This document shows, one piece after another, positions 10,696-23,500 of a DNA stretch of 64,000 bases. A model generated the notes under the pieces. That model was given only the letters and a program-made list of their open reading frames with translations. It ran no database searches and was not told where the DNA came from. How positions within the stretch are numbered: the first letter of the stretch is position 1; each line of letters begins with the position of its first letter. The position numbers and the translations under genes are program-made. Source of the stretch: Nymphaea colorata (taxonomy: Eukaryota; Streptophyta; Magnoliopsida; Nymphaeales; Nymphaeaceae); assembly GCF_008831285.2 (NCBI RefSeq), contig NC_045141.1:26153315-26217314 (forward strand). The letters are read 5' to 3'.

Positions 10696-12411
10696 TCAGG
10701 TTCCATGAACAATCCCATAAATACTAACCGCAATTGAAGTCACAAAGCTGCAAACCGCACACTTCACTGATTGTACTCCGCATTGATACATCAGCAACAT
10801 TTTGCAGTTCCCGCAGTTCACATGTGCAATCTGGTTTGCTGCAAAGAAAAAAGATAACCTTGAGTAATGGACTTAGATCTTTGTGCTCAGATTGACACCA
10901 TCATGCGTGTCTAGGCTGCATCATCATGAAAATTATATTGTAAAGAAGAAAAAATTACCTGTTTATTTAGCAAAGACATATAACTTACACTGGAATGACA
11001 GGACAAATTTCTATGACGCTTGTTTTATGAAGGAGTTTATCTTTACATAGAACGCCATGTTGGTTCGTAAGTATTTCTTTACCTTCAAAAGCATGGTTAA
11101 GAGTAAGACAGCAGGTGCACCGTACATAGGTTGCGCCCTTAATGTACATCAAAGTAGTACGGCAACCTCTACAGACTAGTTGAGCCATTTCTGTTCCTGT
11201 TGCAAAGAAATTAAAAAATCAACTTGCTTTCAGATACTTTTTCAAGAGGCATTATACTGAAAAATCTAAAGAAGCAGCAGGTGGATTGGAAATGGGTTCG
11301 ATCATGTTGAAAATAACATGTTCTCTGAAGTTTACAGTGCTAGAATGATTAGCGGATCGTTTCCATTCGGATGGAGGCATGTAAGGGCATCAAGCCAATA
11401 AAAAGAAAGGATGCATTTGGCAACCGCCATTTTTCTAAATTCAAGCTTCATTCTCATGGCATTGGAAGGAGGAAGTTCGTCACTTGCAGATGGCTGAAGG
11501 ATGTTTTTATCAAGTTTAAATTCATCAGAATGACTTAAATTGGTTAGAACATTATGCATGAGTCCCCTAAATAAAGTCTCATCTCAAGCAAATGTAGAAG
11601 GAATCCTTTTTTGACAATATTGTCCATCAGATCATCAGTACTCGTTGTATTTTCATCACTACTGAACACTGATCGAGCTTTCCTGCAGCTGTAATTAATG
11701 TCCATCACAAAGTCATTAGGAGTAGGCCAGTGTAAAACATGTGGTCCACAAATTTCCAAGTAAAAGATCCTTGTTGCCTCTGGCTGAACCTTCAGTAATT
11801 CCATGAAAATAACTCGGAGTTGATATGAATTTAGTCTAGGATAGCAATCTCATTTCGTTGCAATGTTGTTACAAATTCAAGAACAGAAATATGAAAAGAA
11901 GAGGACGGTTGAACATACCAGGGGTTGGGACGGCATTAAATGCATTACAAACAGCACAACACACAGAAGTTGCTCCATGTGGATATAGAAGCAGACTTCG
12001 ACATCCTGAACACACGAGTTGGCTCTGTGCACCTAAGAAAAAAAGCTGGATTAGCAGAGCTAATTAGAAAATCAAGCCTACCATTCTAATTTACTACAGT
12101 AAAGATCAGAAAATCGTTATGAAATAAATGGTTTTGCGAAAGCAAGCAGGCTAGTTCGAAGATTAGCTTGTCTGACCAACGTCATGATTAATCTGACGGG
12201 CAAGAGTCATAATATATATCTGAACATTAGAACCAACCAAATGTATGGACTAAACAACTCTAAGAGTTCATCATGAGTACAGAGGATCAATTAACTAGCA
12301 ACCATCAAAATCATCTCAACAATTCATAAAGGAAAATGATCAACCATGTTTACCATTTGGAGCTGTAAAAGACACAGGAGCAGATGCATACGGCGCAAGA
12401 TTTACTGGCAT
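10696..12411 (-). CDS. LOL1: LSD1-like zinc finger protein, three fingers (LOL1 type)
   Basis: Exons 12354-12411, 11919-12032, 11083-11190 and 10696-10838 give about 140 residues. The protein starts [13 protein letters not shown], matching the Pro-rich LOL1 N-terminus. Each of the next three exons encodes one zf-LSD1 finger (CxxC-R-LLMY-GA-V-C-xxC): [19 protein letters not shown], then [19 protein letters not shown], then [19 protein letters not shown]. Every exon junction is phase 1, the same modular structure expected of the family. LSD1 and LOL1 proteins act in the nucleus or cytosol as antagonistic regulators of superoxide-dependent cell death. Finger 3 departs slightly from the usual GA with GV. 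The C-terminal tail after FVTSI is short and specific to this sequence. The paralogue (LOL1 versus LSD1) is judged from the N-terminus only. Confidence 0.92.
11191..11918 (-). other. LOL1 intron 2 with two unassigned minus-strand ORFs
   Basis: The 728-bp intron between fingers 1 and 2 contains two overlapping minus-strand open frames, 11544-11804 and 11332-11559, of 86 and 75 codons. I recognise no motif in either. They may be chance ORFs or a degraded insertion. Confidence 0.4.
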
Positions 12412-15400
12412 CCTTAGACTCGCAGCTGGTCTCCTTTTTTCTTCGCTAAGATGGTAGAAAGCCAAAATCTCCAATTGGGTAGAAGAGCTGCAAAAGGAAG
12501 CGATCATTAAAGGAACAGTAAGGCAGCTTTTACCATTTATGACTCTGGTGATTTCAGTAATAGCCAACCATTCTGTGGCCGTAATGGTAAACGCGCGTTA
12601 GGGATCGATTATTGCAGATGAAGTGATTCATCTCCACGATGTGAAAGGGTGTTGATTCAACATGAACGAGTGTGATTGCACCCTATGAAACTGAAAATTA
12701 ACAACTCGGTGCAGAAAAAAAACATACAGGTGAAGGACATGCGAAAACTCTGCCCCTGCTCACCGTCGCTATATTTTGGCCTGTGCTCATCCGAGGCAGC
12801 GACCAGCTGAGGAGACCAACCGGCAACTACCAGAAACTCAACCCTTTCCGATGGCTGCCTCCGTTGAGCTTCTTTTCCTCATTTTTATTTTTTCCCTAAC
12901 AAACAATCTCTTGCTTCTATTGGGCGCACTCCAAAATGAAATTTCATGTTGTTAATTTCATTCCATGCTTCTATGATGCATGACCAGCCATGCAACCAAG
13001 CTTAAAAAGCCATCTCCACCAACGCATGCATGCAAACAAGGAAGATGATCGAGCCTGCAAACGCTAAAAACTTGCAGAAACATGAGAAAAGAATGTCAGA
13101 ACGCCCAATAAAACGGTGCACGACCATCTTGGCATCGTTCTTCTAATTTCATGTGCCAACTAAAACTTTTGAAATCGAACACTTTAAGAGTTTCATTAGG
13201 TTGCATGTCGTGTTTTCAAATGACACTATCATTTGCATGCCAACCATTGGAAAAGAGAGAGAGATTCAGGAAAAATTCTAATACATATAAAAAATATTGC
13301 ATCTATGCTTCTAGAGTTTCCAGGTCTTGACAGTTTGACACCTTGGACTTGGAAACTTGTAAGCTTCTGCTGGTTCAGGGAACTTGGAAGGCCCCGTCTT
13401 CCGTCACAGATAATACCAAACGCCAAAAAACTTGAGAGCTGAAAAGCAGCAAGGAAACAACTCAAATTTGTTTTTTTTAAAGAAAGCATAACAAGGTAGC
13501 CATAGGCAAAACCAAGACATGAATACAGAGTACTCCTTAGCAAACAGACAAGAACGAAGTTTTCACCATGGATAGAAGTTTTTTCTTAACTTTTCATTGT
13601 TACAGTTGAAGCTCTCTCAAAGGGGTCGAGGCACTGATATGGATAAATTCATCAGCACGAGACTGGCAGGCCAAAAGATCCTTCTTTAAGACCTAAGATA
13701 TGAGAAACAAAACCCAAGAGCACTAAAACAGATATATATTTCACATGTTGCTAAACTAAATGTATTCCTTTGATTAAAAGAAAGTTACTTCAAAATGTAC
13801 TTATTTTCCCTATATATATCTACACAGGGTCAGTTGTAAGTTTTGTCAGGGCCGGCACTGTCTATCCTGAAAATCCAGTGTTTTCTGTCTGCAGCTTGAT
13901 TTTCTCTCCCTCATGGGGCGCTGCGAACTTACCCATGTATATATAATCTAGCCCCTGCTGTGGAGGTTGATAACGCCTGTACCCCTTCTACACACGTTTC
14001 TTGCCATTCTCACGGTAACGCCACCTCAAAGTTATGCTTGCCCATGCAGCACCAACGTCACACAGCTGTCAAAGATCATTGTAAACAAGAAGCAAGTTTT
14101 GGACGGGATAAAGAACTGGTAATCTTGCATTAACCAGGAGTCGAACTCCATTAAGAAGGATGAAGCAAACGAGGAGTGACCACTGAAAAAGATGGTATTC
14201 ATTTAGCTGAGCAGAGTGTAACCAATAATAACCTCAAGAAAACGGATCCAACAGTTGTGAATGCCGGCAATATATAAGTTGTCAAGATCACGCCAATTTT
14301 CATGACAAAATTCAAGATAAGCTTCCGCCTGTCATTGCATTTTATCATCAAACTAATCGCCGACATTTTTTTCTATTATTCTTTGCTCGAAACGACATGG
14401 AGACCCTTCTCCTTACAAATTATGGCATGTCCAATTGATGGGACCCGATTTGGCCTAAGACTTGTTACGTGGGCCCTTTAGTGGGATTTTTTTTTAAGGA
14501 TTGAGAGGACTAAGAAAACTAGAGTTTTTTTTTTTTTTTAAATGAGACCACCCATTTAATACTTTTAATTTGTTTGGCTTGGGTCACTTGTATGTATATC
14601 AATCAAATTATCAAAACATTATTAAACTAATTTTGTAAAACTAGCGTAGACAATGATTGAGAGTTGTTTCAAAACTTGAATAAATTTATGATTATTTACT
14701 TTAACTAAAAAATAGTTATTATTATAATTTGTAGTACAAAAGAACAGTGCAGCACCTACGTCGGCCAACTAATTTGACCAGCTACGTCGATAGCGATCTG
14801 CACTTCATCATCATCAAGTGCTTTCAAAAGCCAGTTTTAGGTTTTCTTTCACTTTTGTTAAGAAAAAAAATCAAAATTTTACAGTATTGCTAATCTCCTT
14901 TATCCAACATAGGATCCTGGGCCTGTTTTAATGGCGTGGCCGTTCCGCGACGGTCTCAAGGACGTCGTCCCTAGGCGACCCACTCAAACGCGCGATCGAT
15001 GACGCTCCATCACGAACTCAAGGCTTCACCTAGCCAGTCGTGGGACGGAAAACGATTTTGTGTGGAACTTGGCTATTCTGTGTAACTTGATAACAAGGAT
15101 CGCCGCCTTTTGCGATTCAAAAAATTATTACTTGCAGAAATCAATGACTAAGCTCTCATCAACCTACCAGCCGAGCAGTTACACAACAGATCTAAGCTCT
15201 TTCATGATACATAAAAGTTAGATCTTAATTTATGTAAAATTTGAATTTTGTTTCAAGTCTGAAACGGCGTACTGTCACCGGTCAAGGTAAATTCAATTAA
15301 AATCAGCCCATATGATGGACGGTGAATCTGACTTGGGTCCCAACCATCTTAAATCCCACTTTCCTCGGTGGATGGCGACCATTGAGATGCTGAAATTCAA

Positions 15401-16518
15401 ATTCATTAAAAATGGCAGCCCGTCCTCGTTTTCGTTTTGTTAGGTTCCTTTCCCATTTACAGAAGATGTCCTTTCTTTCTTTCCCAGTCTGCAGGTTCTG
15501 TAGTCATCACTCTAAAAAAAAATAAAAAACATATCTATAAATCCAGCAAGAACATTCAATAATCAGAGAAAAATAAACGAACAAGTGAGGTTTTCTCATC
15601 CCTTCTCTCTGTTTCACATCTACATTCTTTTTCTCACTTTTTGACATTGTATTCCAATTATTCTCCCCATCCTAAGATGAATCGGTAATCTCACGATGGA
15701 GAACCTGAATAGATATACATTTATATATAAACTGTAAGAAAGTATATCTAAATAAAATTTTGACCTGTAGAACAGAAGCACATAGAGTTAAAGAATGGAA
15801 AGCGTTCTCTCTGGAAGCATGAACGGTGGATGCATGCGGTTTCTGGAGGAACAAGCAATGGAGGATGAATGGTGGATGCATTCGTACCTTCTCGGTAAAT
15901 GAACACGAGATTTATTGTTCCTTTGTCGGATGTGCGCCTGGATCACCAGGCATTCATTACTGTTTGGTGACAGAGAAGGACAGACTCCGCCCTTCGTTTC
16001 CATTTGCAGAGAAAGGAAGATGGCTATTCACGGCTCCGTTCTTCCATGATGATTAATTGGCATTTTCTTCATGCCCGGAACGATCGATTCTCATCCAAGT
16101 CATGAATCAGCTCCCTCAGTAGCTGAGAGTTTGATAGCTGCAAGGCGCACATTTCCCTTTCCGTCAGACTTGATCATTCGCCGGTCACGAGGCCCAAGTT
16201 AGCTGACTTTGCCTGCAAATATATGTAGCAATTTAATAAATATGCAAGTGATCAGTTGATTGATGTAAAAATTAATATTTGGATGGAGTTTCAGCGGCTT
16301 ATAAGTCTCCAAATTTAGACATATATAGATCGGGACGCAATTTTTATAAATATCAATAAGAAAACTTCATATTTAATTGGTCTATAATTGTATGAATTGC
16401 AGACCTCTTTTTTTTTTTTCTTCTTCTTCTTAGAAAATTATCGAAGAAAGTACACATGCTAGCTAGCTACAGTGCTTAACCTAAGCCTTTTTCAAATTGT
16501 TGGCTTCAGCTTCCTTCT

Positions 16519-16519
<1 letters not shown>

Positions 16520-16552
<33 letters not shown>
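16520..16552. repeat. (TA)n microsatellite
   Basis: About 16 uninterrupted TA units in intergenic sequence. Confidence 0.95.
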
Positions 16553-16553
<1 letters not shown>

Positions 16554-16878
16554 TCGATCCCCTGACACTCACGTGGTTTGTCATTGAGAGCAATGTTTAA
16601 GGTACACGTGAGAGAAGAGAGAGAGAGCGGTCACCTGTCAGATCTATTATCCCCAGCTGTCCTCTAACCATCTCAATTGAAATGGCCAAAGAGTTCATCG
16701 TTGACAGTGTTTTTGCTCTGTCTTAACTTCATGGGAAGAAAAGCATGGACGATGAAGAAAATACTAATATAAATAGCAACAAATCAAGACAATATAGTTA
16801 GTGGATAGGAATACATATATGTTGTACATATTTATGCATCAATCATCATGGTGTTTACAGAGGTCAAGTATCTTTTTT

Positions 16879-16898
16879 ATATATATATATATACACAC

Positions 16899-16934
<36 letters not shown>

Positions 16935-17004
16935 GGCATGGATGTGTTGCCTCTATGGAAGAGAACGTATCTGTAAGGAACTGAACACAGAGAGAGAGAG
17001 AGAG
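16879..17004. repeat. Compound TA / CA / GA microsatellite
   Basis: TA runs interrupted by CACACA pass into a GA run ending near 16937. A second GA run followed by eight G lies at 16988-17011. ORFs called across it are repeat artefacts. Confidence 0.92.
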
Positions 17005-20000
17005 GGGGGGGAGAACGAAAGGAAGAATGACAAATAATAGGAAAAACATGTTGGCAGCAATGATATATCTTGCAAACAGCCATTATTAAACAAAGAAAAT
17101 AAACGAAATTGGAAAATTAATTTTAAAACTGTTTAAAGGTTGATACAAGAAAAATCTAATCAACATGCATGGAAGCTTCCATAATACTTATACAGATCGA
17201 AATTCTTATACCGACCTGACCGAACGATCCCAGTCCAGCCATTTTCCTTTCTAGTTATTAGCTGAAAGTGGCCGGACATTAACGGCGGAGCTTCTCCGCC
17301 CTCACCAATTAATGAATGTGGAAAAATGAAGAAGGGGGCCCCCTACCCGATAAACTAAACCTGCCCCAACTTTGTTTTATATTCTCATAATTAAGTTTTC
17401 TTTCTGCAAACTTGATTCCGAAAAGCTGATTTTCTGTCAGCCAAACAAGCAGAAAACAGAGTTTTGATTAAAAAGCCTAGTTGAAGTTCATGTTTCAGGT
17501 TTTCGAACTGGATTTAAGTGTCATGCAACTAACGTATATAGTGCAGTATGTAACAGTTAGTTACATGTTATCTGCTAAAGATTTTCTCAGTGGCAGCTTG
17601 TCTCAAAAAGAAAATGTAACACACTCGTAATCTGCAGATTGAAAGGAAAAGGGTATTAATTTCCACTTGTCAACCATCTTGCACTTGTCACTTTGATAGT
17701 AAAAAACATGACAATGTATTTTAACCGGTTAGTCAATCTTGAGGAATGCTTTTACAAAGTGTCTTTGAGGGCTTAAAGAAGCTAAGTGCTGTGTTTCCCC
17801 CTGTCGGTTGAGGGGTAGCGCGGTAAAAAATTTTAAGTGTATTTTACTGAAGTAAATTTTTACATATGATACCTGTAATATGGCACAGAAAAGCTTTGAG
17901 TAGAATTTTACTTTTTAAAAAACTATGTGTACTGTTCTCTCAACATTTCAATCTAAATTGTGAGCTCGAACTATTCTTCTTAAGACCTTTTACTTTTCAT
18001 ATGAAACATTTCTTGCCAACATGCAACAAATGCTCTTTAGAATAAAAGAAAAGGCAAACTTTTCATTGTTTAGAACAACCAAAAGTATTGTAATCGTTTT
18101 TTTTTCCTATTTAATCAGATATTCATACAGACTTCTGTCTCCTTTATTTTCGTTTCCCTCCATCCATATATAGGCTTAAGGGGAATATTAGACATACAGA
18201 AAAAACAAATCATGCATCCTCCCCTAGGAAATTTAAAAAGCAGTGATAATCACATCTGAAGAAGCTCATGCATCTGTAAATAAATACACATTCATATATA
18301 GATGTGCATCAGTATCTATTTTGTATGCATGCAAGTAAAGATTTACATTGCCAATTAGGGAGAATATGGTTCATGCCCAGGGACAAAGTATAGTTCCTTT
18401 CTTGGGCCAAAGCCAGGAGATAAAAAGCTCTATTGGATTCTATGGGGATCAAACGTGGGACCGATCTTGAGGGCAGTAAACAGTTTAAAACGTACCCATG
18501 CCTAATCATGTCGACGTGGGTAGGTCACCCATGTACTGCTTGCACATGGGCTTTATACTGTCGCAGACTGGGACATGTAGCATCTCAAGCAAGTGTTTAT
18601 CGTTCATGCTTGCTCCTTGGGAGACATTGTTAATCAATAAACGCTAAATGTTAGTACTGCTAAACGCATTCTTGGGCGAGAAACTGCAGTTATTTGCAGA
18701 TTAAAGGGATTGATCAGGTGAGGGGGATGAGATAGACTTGGGGATGCAAATGAATTGGTTATGGTTTTGGAGTTTCCCTTTTTCTCCCCGTCATAATATC
18801 TAATTTTTCTCTGCATTTAGCCGATCTCCCATCCCATCCATCGCGCTCTTGGCCGATATAGAAAATAGTTAAACATATAGGAGATAGGAGAGACAGAGAA
18901 TGCTCTAATTGGTCATATCATCCTGTAAACGAATATCTGTTACACTTTTTTCTTGTCAACCATTTTCTTAGCATATTCTTCTCTCTCTCTCGTCTATGTG
19001 TTGGCTTTCCTTTTTTTTTTTGGAAGTTCTTTTCATAGCAAACTACCATCTAATAAGTTTGACATGGTTTGTTGTCGCATTAATCCCGTGAAAAGTGTGT
19101 ACACCAGCATAATAAAAGTGTCAACATTGTCCGGAAAAGAAAGTTCAGGGAAAAGAACTGACTGCAACTGAAGACAAAAACGAAGGCTGGGTTTTTTATG
19201 CATAGGCAAAGGCATTTAACTCATTCTTTACGAAATCATTTTGCGAACCATGCTGAATGATTTAAATCGCCTTGCTGGTCACTGAGTCGCCAACTTGCAA
19301 CCAACAACAATGAGCTTAGAAATCATTTTGACATGGTTTGTTGCATTAATCCCGTGACGCATCACGGCGGAAAGAGAAGAGCATTGCAAATATCTACCTA
19401 TGGGTAGGAGATAAAGGTCCAATTTTGAGTATATTGAAGCCTGCGAACCTACCTTGGCATGCTCGGTCGAGCAATCTCTGACTCGGAATTTTCTGATGGT
19501 TTTCTCAAATTTTGCACCTGAACTATTATCGACCTCAAAAAAAACTTACCCACGGGCTTTGAGAAAATTCTGACTTCTCAATTGGTCGTACTGTGAACAA
19601 CGTGAAGCCACATGACTAAACACAAAAATAACCACTAAACACAAAAATAACCAAGACAGAACAGCGGAACAGTTCATCTGTATCTTATCATATGCCAAAA
19701 TAGCTGGTTTTTGCTCCAACTGGCTCAGAGTGAATATGCGGGATTCTGCAAATTTCCCTTGCATGTATTACAAAAATGGCGATCACATACTTCAGAAAAG
19801 TAGCTGATGAAGTTGCTCCAATCGGACAGCTCATTTGATCATCAGAACAGATAGTCAAAACAGAAAAGCAGAAACCATAATATGTTTTTGACTGGAAGAT
19901 ATGCTCAAATAAATATATCAATATGATACAAGCGTCACATTTCAATATTTACAGAATCTAAAAGACTTGGAGTCCATCACGCATTAGACTCAGAGATAGT

Positions 20001-20075
20001 CGACCAAACTGAGTTTTTTTAGCTGGCATCTGCCGCTGTGTGGCACCATACCTTAAAGCTTGCTAAGCAAATAAA

Positions 20076-20306
20076 TCAAACGCTGGGAGTTCTAAACCCG
20101 ATTAGATCCAGAAATCGGTCTCCAAATTCAAGTTTGGTTGTGCCTATGTACCCAACCACACCGATCACAAATCCCAAATAAGCTCCAGTTGACACCAGAT
20201 CCATCCTGAACCCAATAAAATCTCGAATAAAAGTGCAAAAAGAGAGACAGTAGTTTTATAACCAACGAAACACCTGCCTTGTGTCCTCTTACAAAAGTGT
20301 GCCCAT
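20076..20306 (-). CDS. Small spliced gene for a 47-residue putative membrane protein
   Basis: Coding exons 20293-20306 and 20076-20205 flank an 87-nt intron (donor GTAAGA, acceptor TTCAG after a long pyrimidine tract). The start codon context is AAGATGG, a strong plant context. Splicing gives MGTLLMDLVSTG, then a hydrophobic glycine-rich segment (AYLGFVIGVVGYIG, residues about 13-26) and a polar tail containing EFGDRFLDLIGF. One short transmembrane helix is likely, with a small exposed C-terminus. The gene lies 218 bp beyond the EYA stop on the same strand, so it could be a separate transcription unit or a second ORF on the EYA messenger. I do not recognise the family. Support comes from the in-frame splice, the start context and the protein-like composition. 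Even without the first exon, the ATG at 20204 gives 42 residues. Confidence 0.6.
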
Positions 20307-20523
20307 CTTGAGCTCCAAAGTGCCAACAGGAGATTAGATCCTTATCAGAAAATGTTATCGTACAAGAAAACATGACACATTTTCTAAAGATCTCAAGGGG
20401 ATATACAAAGCTTCTCCTGCTTGAGCAAATATTCTGATGGATCAACAGATTTTTCCTGCTTCAAGGATCGAGGACACTCTATGTTCCAGGTTACCATTAC
20501 AAATCAGGAGCAAAGATATACCA

Positions 20524-23500
20524 TCATTCATCATTCTCAGCATCAGAGATTCCATATACAACTTCGATATAAAGCTTGACAGTTCTCATAGACAAACCCG
20601 GGAAACGATGGTCACCAGTGGGCCGCATATCAATCTCCACGAAAGGCCAGTTCATGGTCTCAGCAGCTTGACATTCTTCAATCCCATTGCCAATCACGCA
20701 AAAACGGTCATTTGGATTACTGAAACGAGCTTTGATCCATGAGAAGCATTGGGGCTTCCCCACATCCCATGAACTATAAACTGAGGAAGAGAAACAAAAT
20801 GTAAGAAAATCATTCACGACAAAAAAGTAAGTTTTGTAATCTCATTCTTCAATTGGAAACCTTCAAAAAATGATGTATTCAGGAATGAGCAAGCATGAAG
20901 ACCGCTTTCTTATTCAGATTATAATAACGTATACAACATGCACACAGACTTGCCTGGAAGGGTGCCACACCTGTGTTGACATGGCTGGACTTAGAGGGAA
21001 GTACAGGTCATAGCTTGGACACTGCAAAGTGATATTTAGCATTCTTTTAAGTTTCTTGCGGTATTTTTTTTGTTTATTATTTTAATATTTCTATAAAAAT
21101 AAAAAATGAATATTGTTTACTTACAATTTTATTTTTTTATATATATAACTAAAGATATATAGAAACCCCAGTTCTTTTTAAAATGCTCCACACGCATACC
21201 CATATGACAGCATAAAACACCATGGTCATGCTTTCCATGGCCCCAGGTTGCCTATAGAGAAGTTGCGAGATATGAGGTTTGATGCATGAAAGGCAACATT
21301 CTTACATCCAATTGATAGATAAACTTCTTTCTAACATACAGATGTCGGTATGAACTCCCAGTGAAGAAACTAAAGAATGTGTAATTCGGTGTTGATCATT
21401 CATCCTGAATTTGGAGTTCGCTATAATAGACAAACATGGCAAATACAAGATACTTGACCAGAAAAATAAATTGGTTTATGTTGAAACTATCAATACTAAA
21501 TTTGAACCCTGGACATAAGCAGGGAAAATGCAGCAGAAGACAAAGAAATAAGGTCTACAACTCACCATTTCTAGCTGGAATGAAACCATTGAATTGGAAG
21601 AAAATACAGCAAAAGACAAAGAAATAAGGCCTATAACTCACCATTTCTAGCTGGAATGAAATCATTGAGTCGGAAGAGCAGGCACTTGACAAGACTGGGA
21701 ATTAGGGCCCCAGAAGTAACAAGAACATTAACACATCTACCTTCCACTTCATCAATAATATCTACACCATCTCTGGACAAATGAGCTTTTGCTGGAACAT
21801 TTTCCCTGCACTGGGACAAAATGGACCGTGCTGCACAAAGAGAAATAGCAAATAAGACAGACGAAAAGGAAATGACCTCTCATATGCAATTGGTCAGCTT
21901 AAATACTTTAGCAGACACACACAGGAACGTTATTAGAAACCCAGATAAAATGTGAAGCGCATCTGGGAGATCAAGAGAGTTTATGACCTCAAAACGATAT
22001 TTTCATGAAGGGAGGTGTTCATAGGGACATTATTGATGGCCCGTTCTCTTTGGTTAATTATGAGTTACCCTGGTTGGGCAGAGTTTGATTACTCAAACAT
22101 AAAGAAGATATGCATGGCATGGGTGTCAAAACATCAGAGACTATCTCCAGCAACATACCTTTTCGCTCATATTAAAAGCAAATCCAGAACACAAAAAAGC
22201 CAACTTTGCTCTCGAGACTTATTTAAAAGAAAAGTACCAAGTCTTTATCAGTAAGGTTATCAAAATGGTCCATTTTGTTGCCTGAATCCAAAATCAATTA
22301 TGTCCCCAAGAGCCCTAATGTTGTAAGGCAAAGGACTTCAAATGCACCCACGCAACTGGTATAAAACGACTGAAACACACAAACCAGTTCGGGTTGCCTA
22401 CTTGGATTCCACCCTTGTTCACTTTTCAATGAAAAGTGTTACCAAAATTACCAATGATGATCAAAGGCTGCCACAAATGAAGCACTTTCATCAGGGATAG
22501 ATCGCCGGCAAATCTCATTCAGGTTATCATGTCCATGGCACAATGTTTATTTATTTAGCTATTTATAATAAATCAACTTCATTGTGAATGTAAAAGGCAA
22601 GTCACATCCTGGAATATTTGACCTAATTCAGTTGGCTTCACTTTAGAACGTTTTAAACAATAAAACATGAAATTAAGGAAAAAAAAAAGTGTGCACATTG
22701 ATTAGATTTGGTTCAAGCAAAAAACCAACTTATCCTACAGCTTTCTCTAGTTCCTACAATCCAGGCTAAACAATTTCACCTCAAATGAAGGTCCAAAGGA
22801 TATTAACAAGAGGGGGCAATGAAGAGTCATTACATATCAATCCTATAAACTCCTCATCCTTGGTTAAAACAAGTAAAATCCTGAACCCACATGTGTGTCT
22901 TTGTGTGTGCACCAAATATCTTACTACAATACATACAGCAGCAGCAGTATTCAAAAAGCAAGCTTCCTCCCTCTTCTGTAGACCTAAAGCTTGCCTGACA
23001 GACTCAACTTTGCATCTTTAATTCAATAAAGAAGCATAAATTTCAAATAATAAAAGAGCTAATAACCGTGACCAATCATTAAGATGAAAGGTTAAATAAT
23101 AAATATTTGCATAAAACATACTTAAAAAGTTTCATACCAGAAGATAGCCATCCATCGGTGTAGCTGTCTGTTAAGTCATAAAGGTCATCCCATAATTTAA
23201 TTGTCTCTTGATCAAGAACTTCATGCAAGCCCTGTAGTATTCAAATGCAAGTTTATTTGACCTAAACTTGAAATGAAGTGAGAGACTACCCAAAGATATC
23301 AGGAGGAAAAAAGTAAAAATCAAAAGCTTTTGTTCTATATTTGCTCTTCATAGTGCAACATTTAGAGGTCAAGCCAGTGAAGTGAAAACTGAAAAGCCTT
23401 ATGAGGCATCATGTATCCCCTGGAAGAAATGCATCATGCATGTAGACACGACAAGAGATGGTACTCATGTAGGTCGGCCATTAATAAAAGGAAGCATCAA

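Larger units (their letters stand above)
12412..20075. other. Gene-poor AT-rich intergenic region
   Basis: Over 7.6 kb I find no ORF with a recognisable domain and no convincing RNA gene. Visible items are TA and GA microsatellites (16520-16552, 16879-16937, 16988-17004), poly-T runs, and a dispersed duplication of about 31-34 bp at 19058-19091 and 19327-19357. The last few hundred bases probably belong to the 3' UTR of the small gene at 20076. Confidence 0.55.

Noticed and set aside
14132-14150. Minus-strand GGAGTTCGACTCC resembling a tRNA B box
   Set aside because: No A box, cloverleaf or acceptor stem could be built from the flanking sequence.
16801-17083. ORFs on both strands rich in Tyr-Ile and Arg-Glu
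   Set aside because: They are translations of TA and GA microsatellites.
12412-20075. Search by eye for precursors of conserved plant microRNAs
   Set aside because: No match to the common families I know was seen; a fold-based search would be needed to exclude novel ones.
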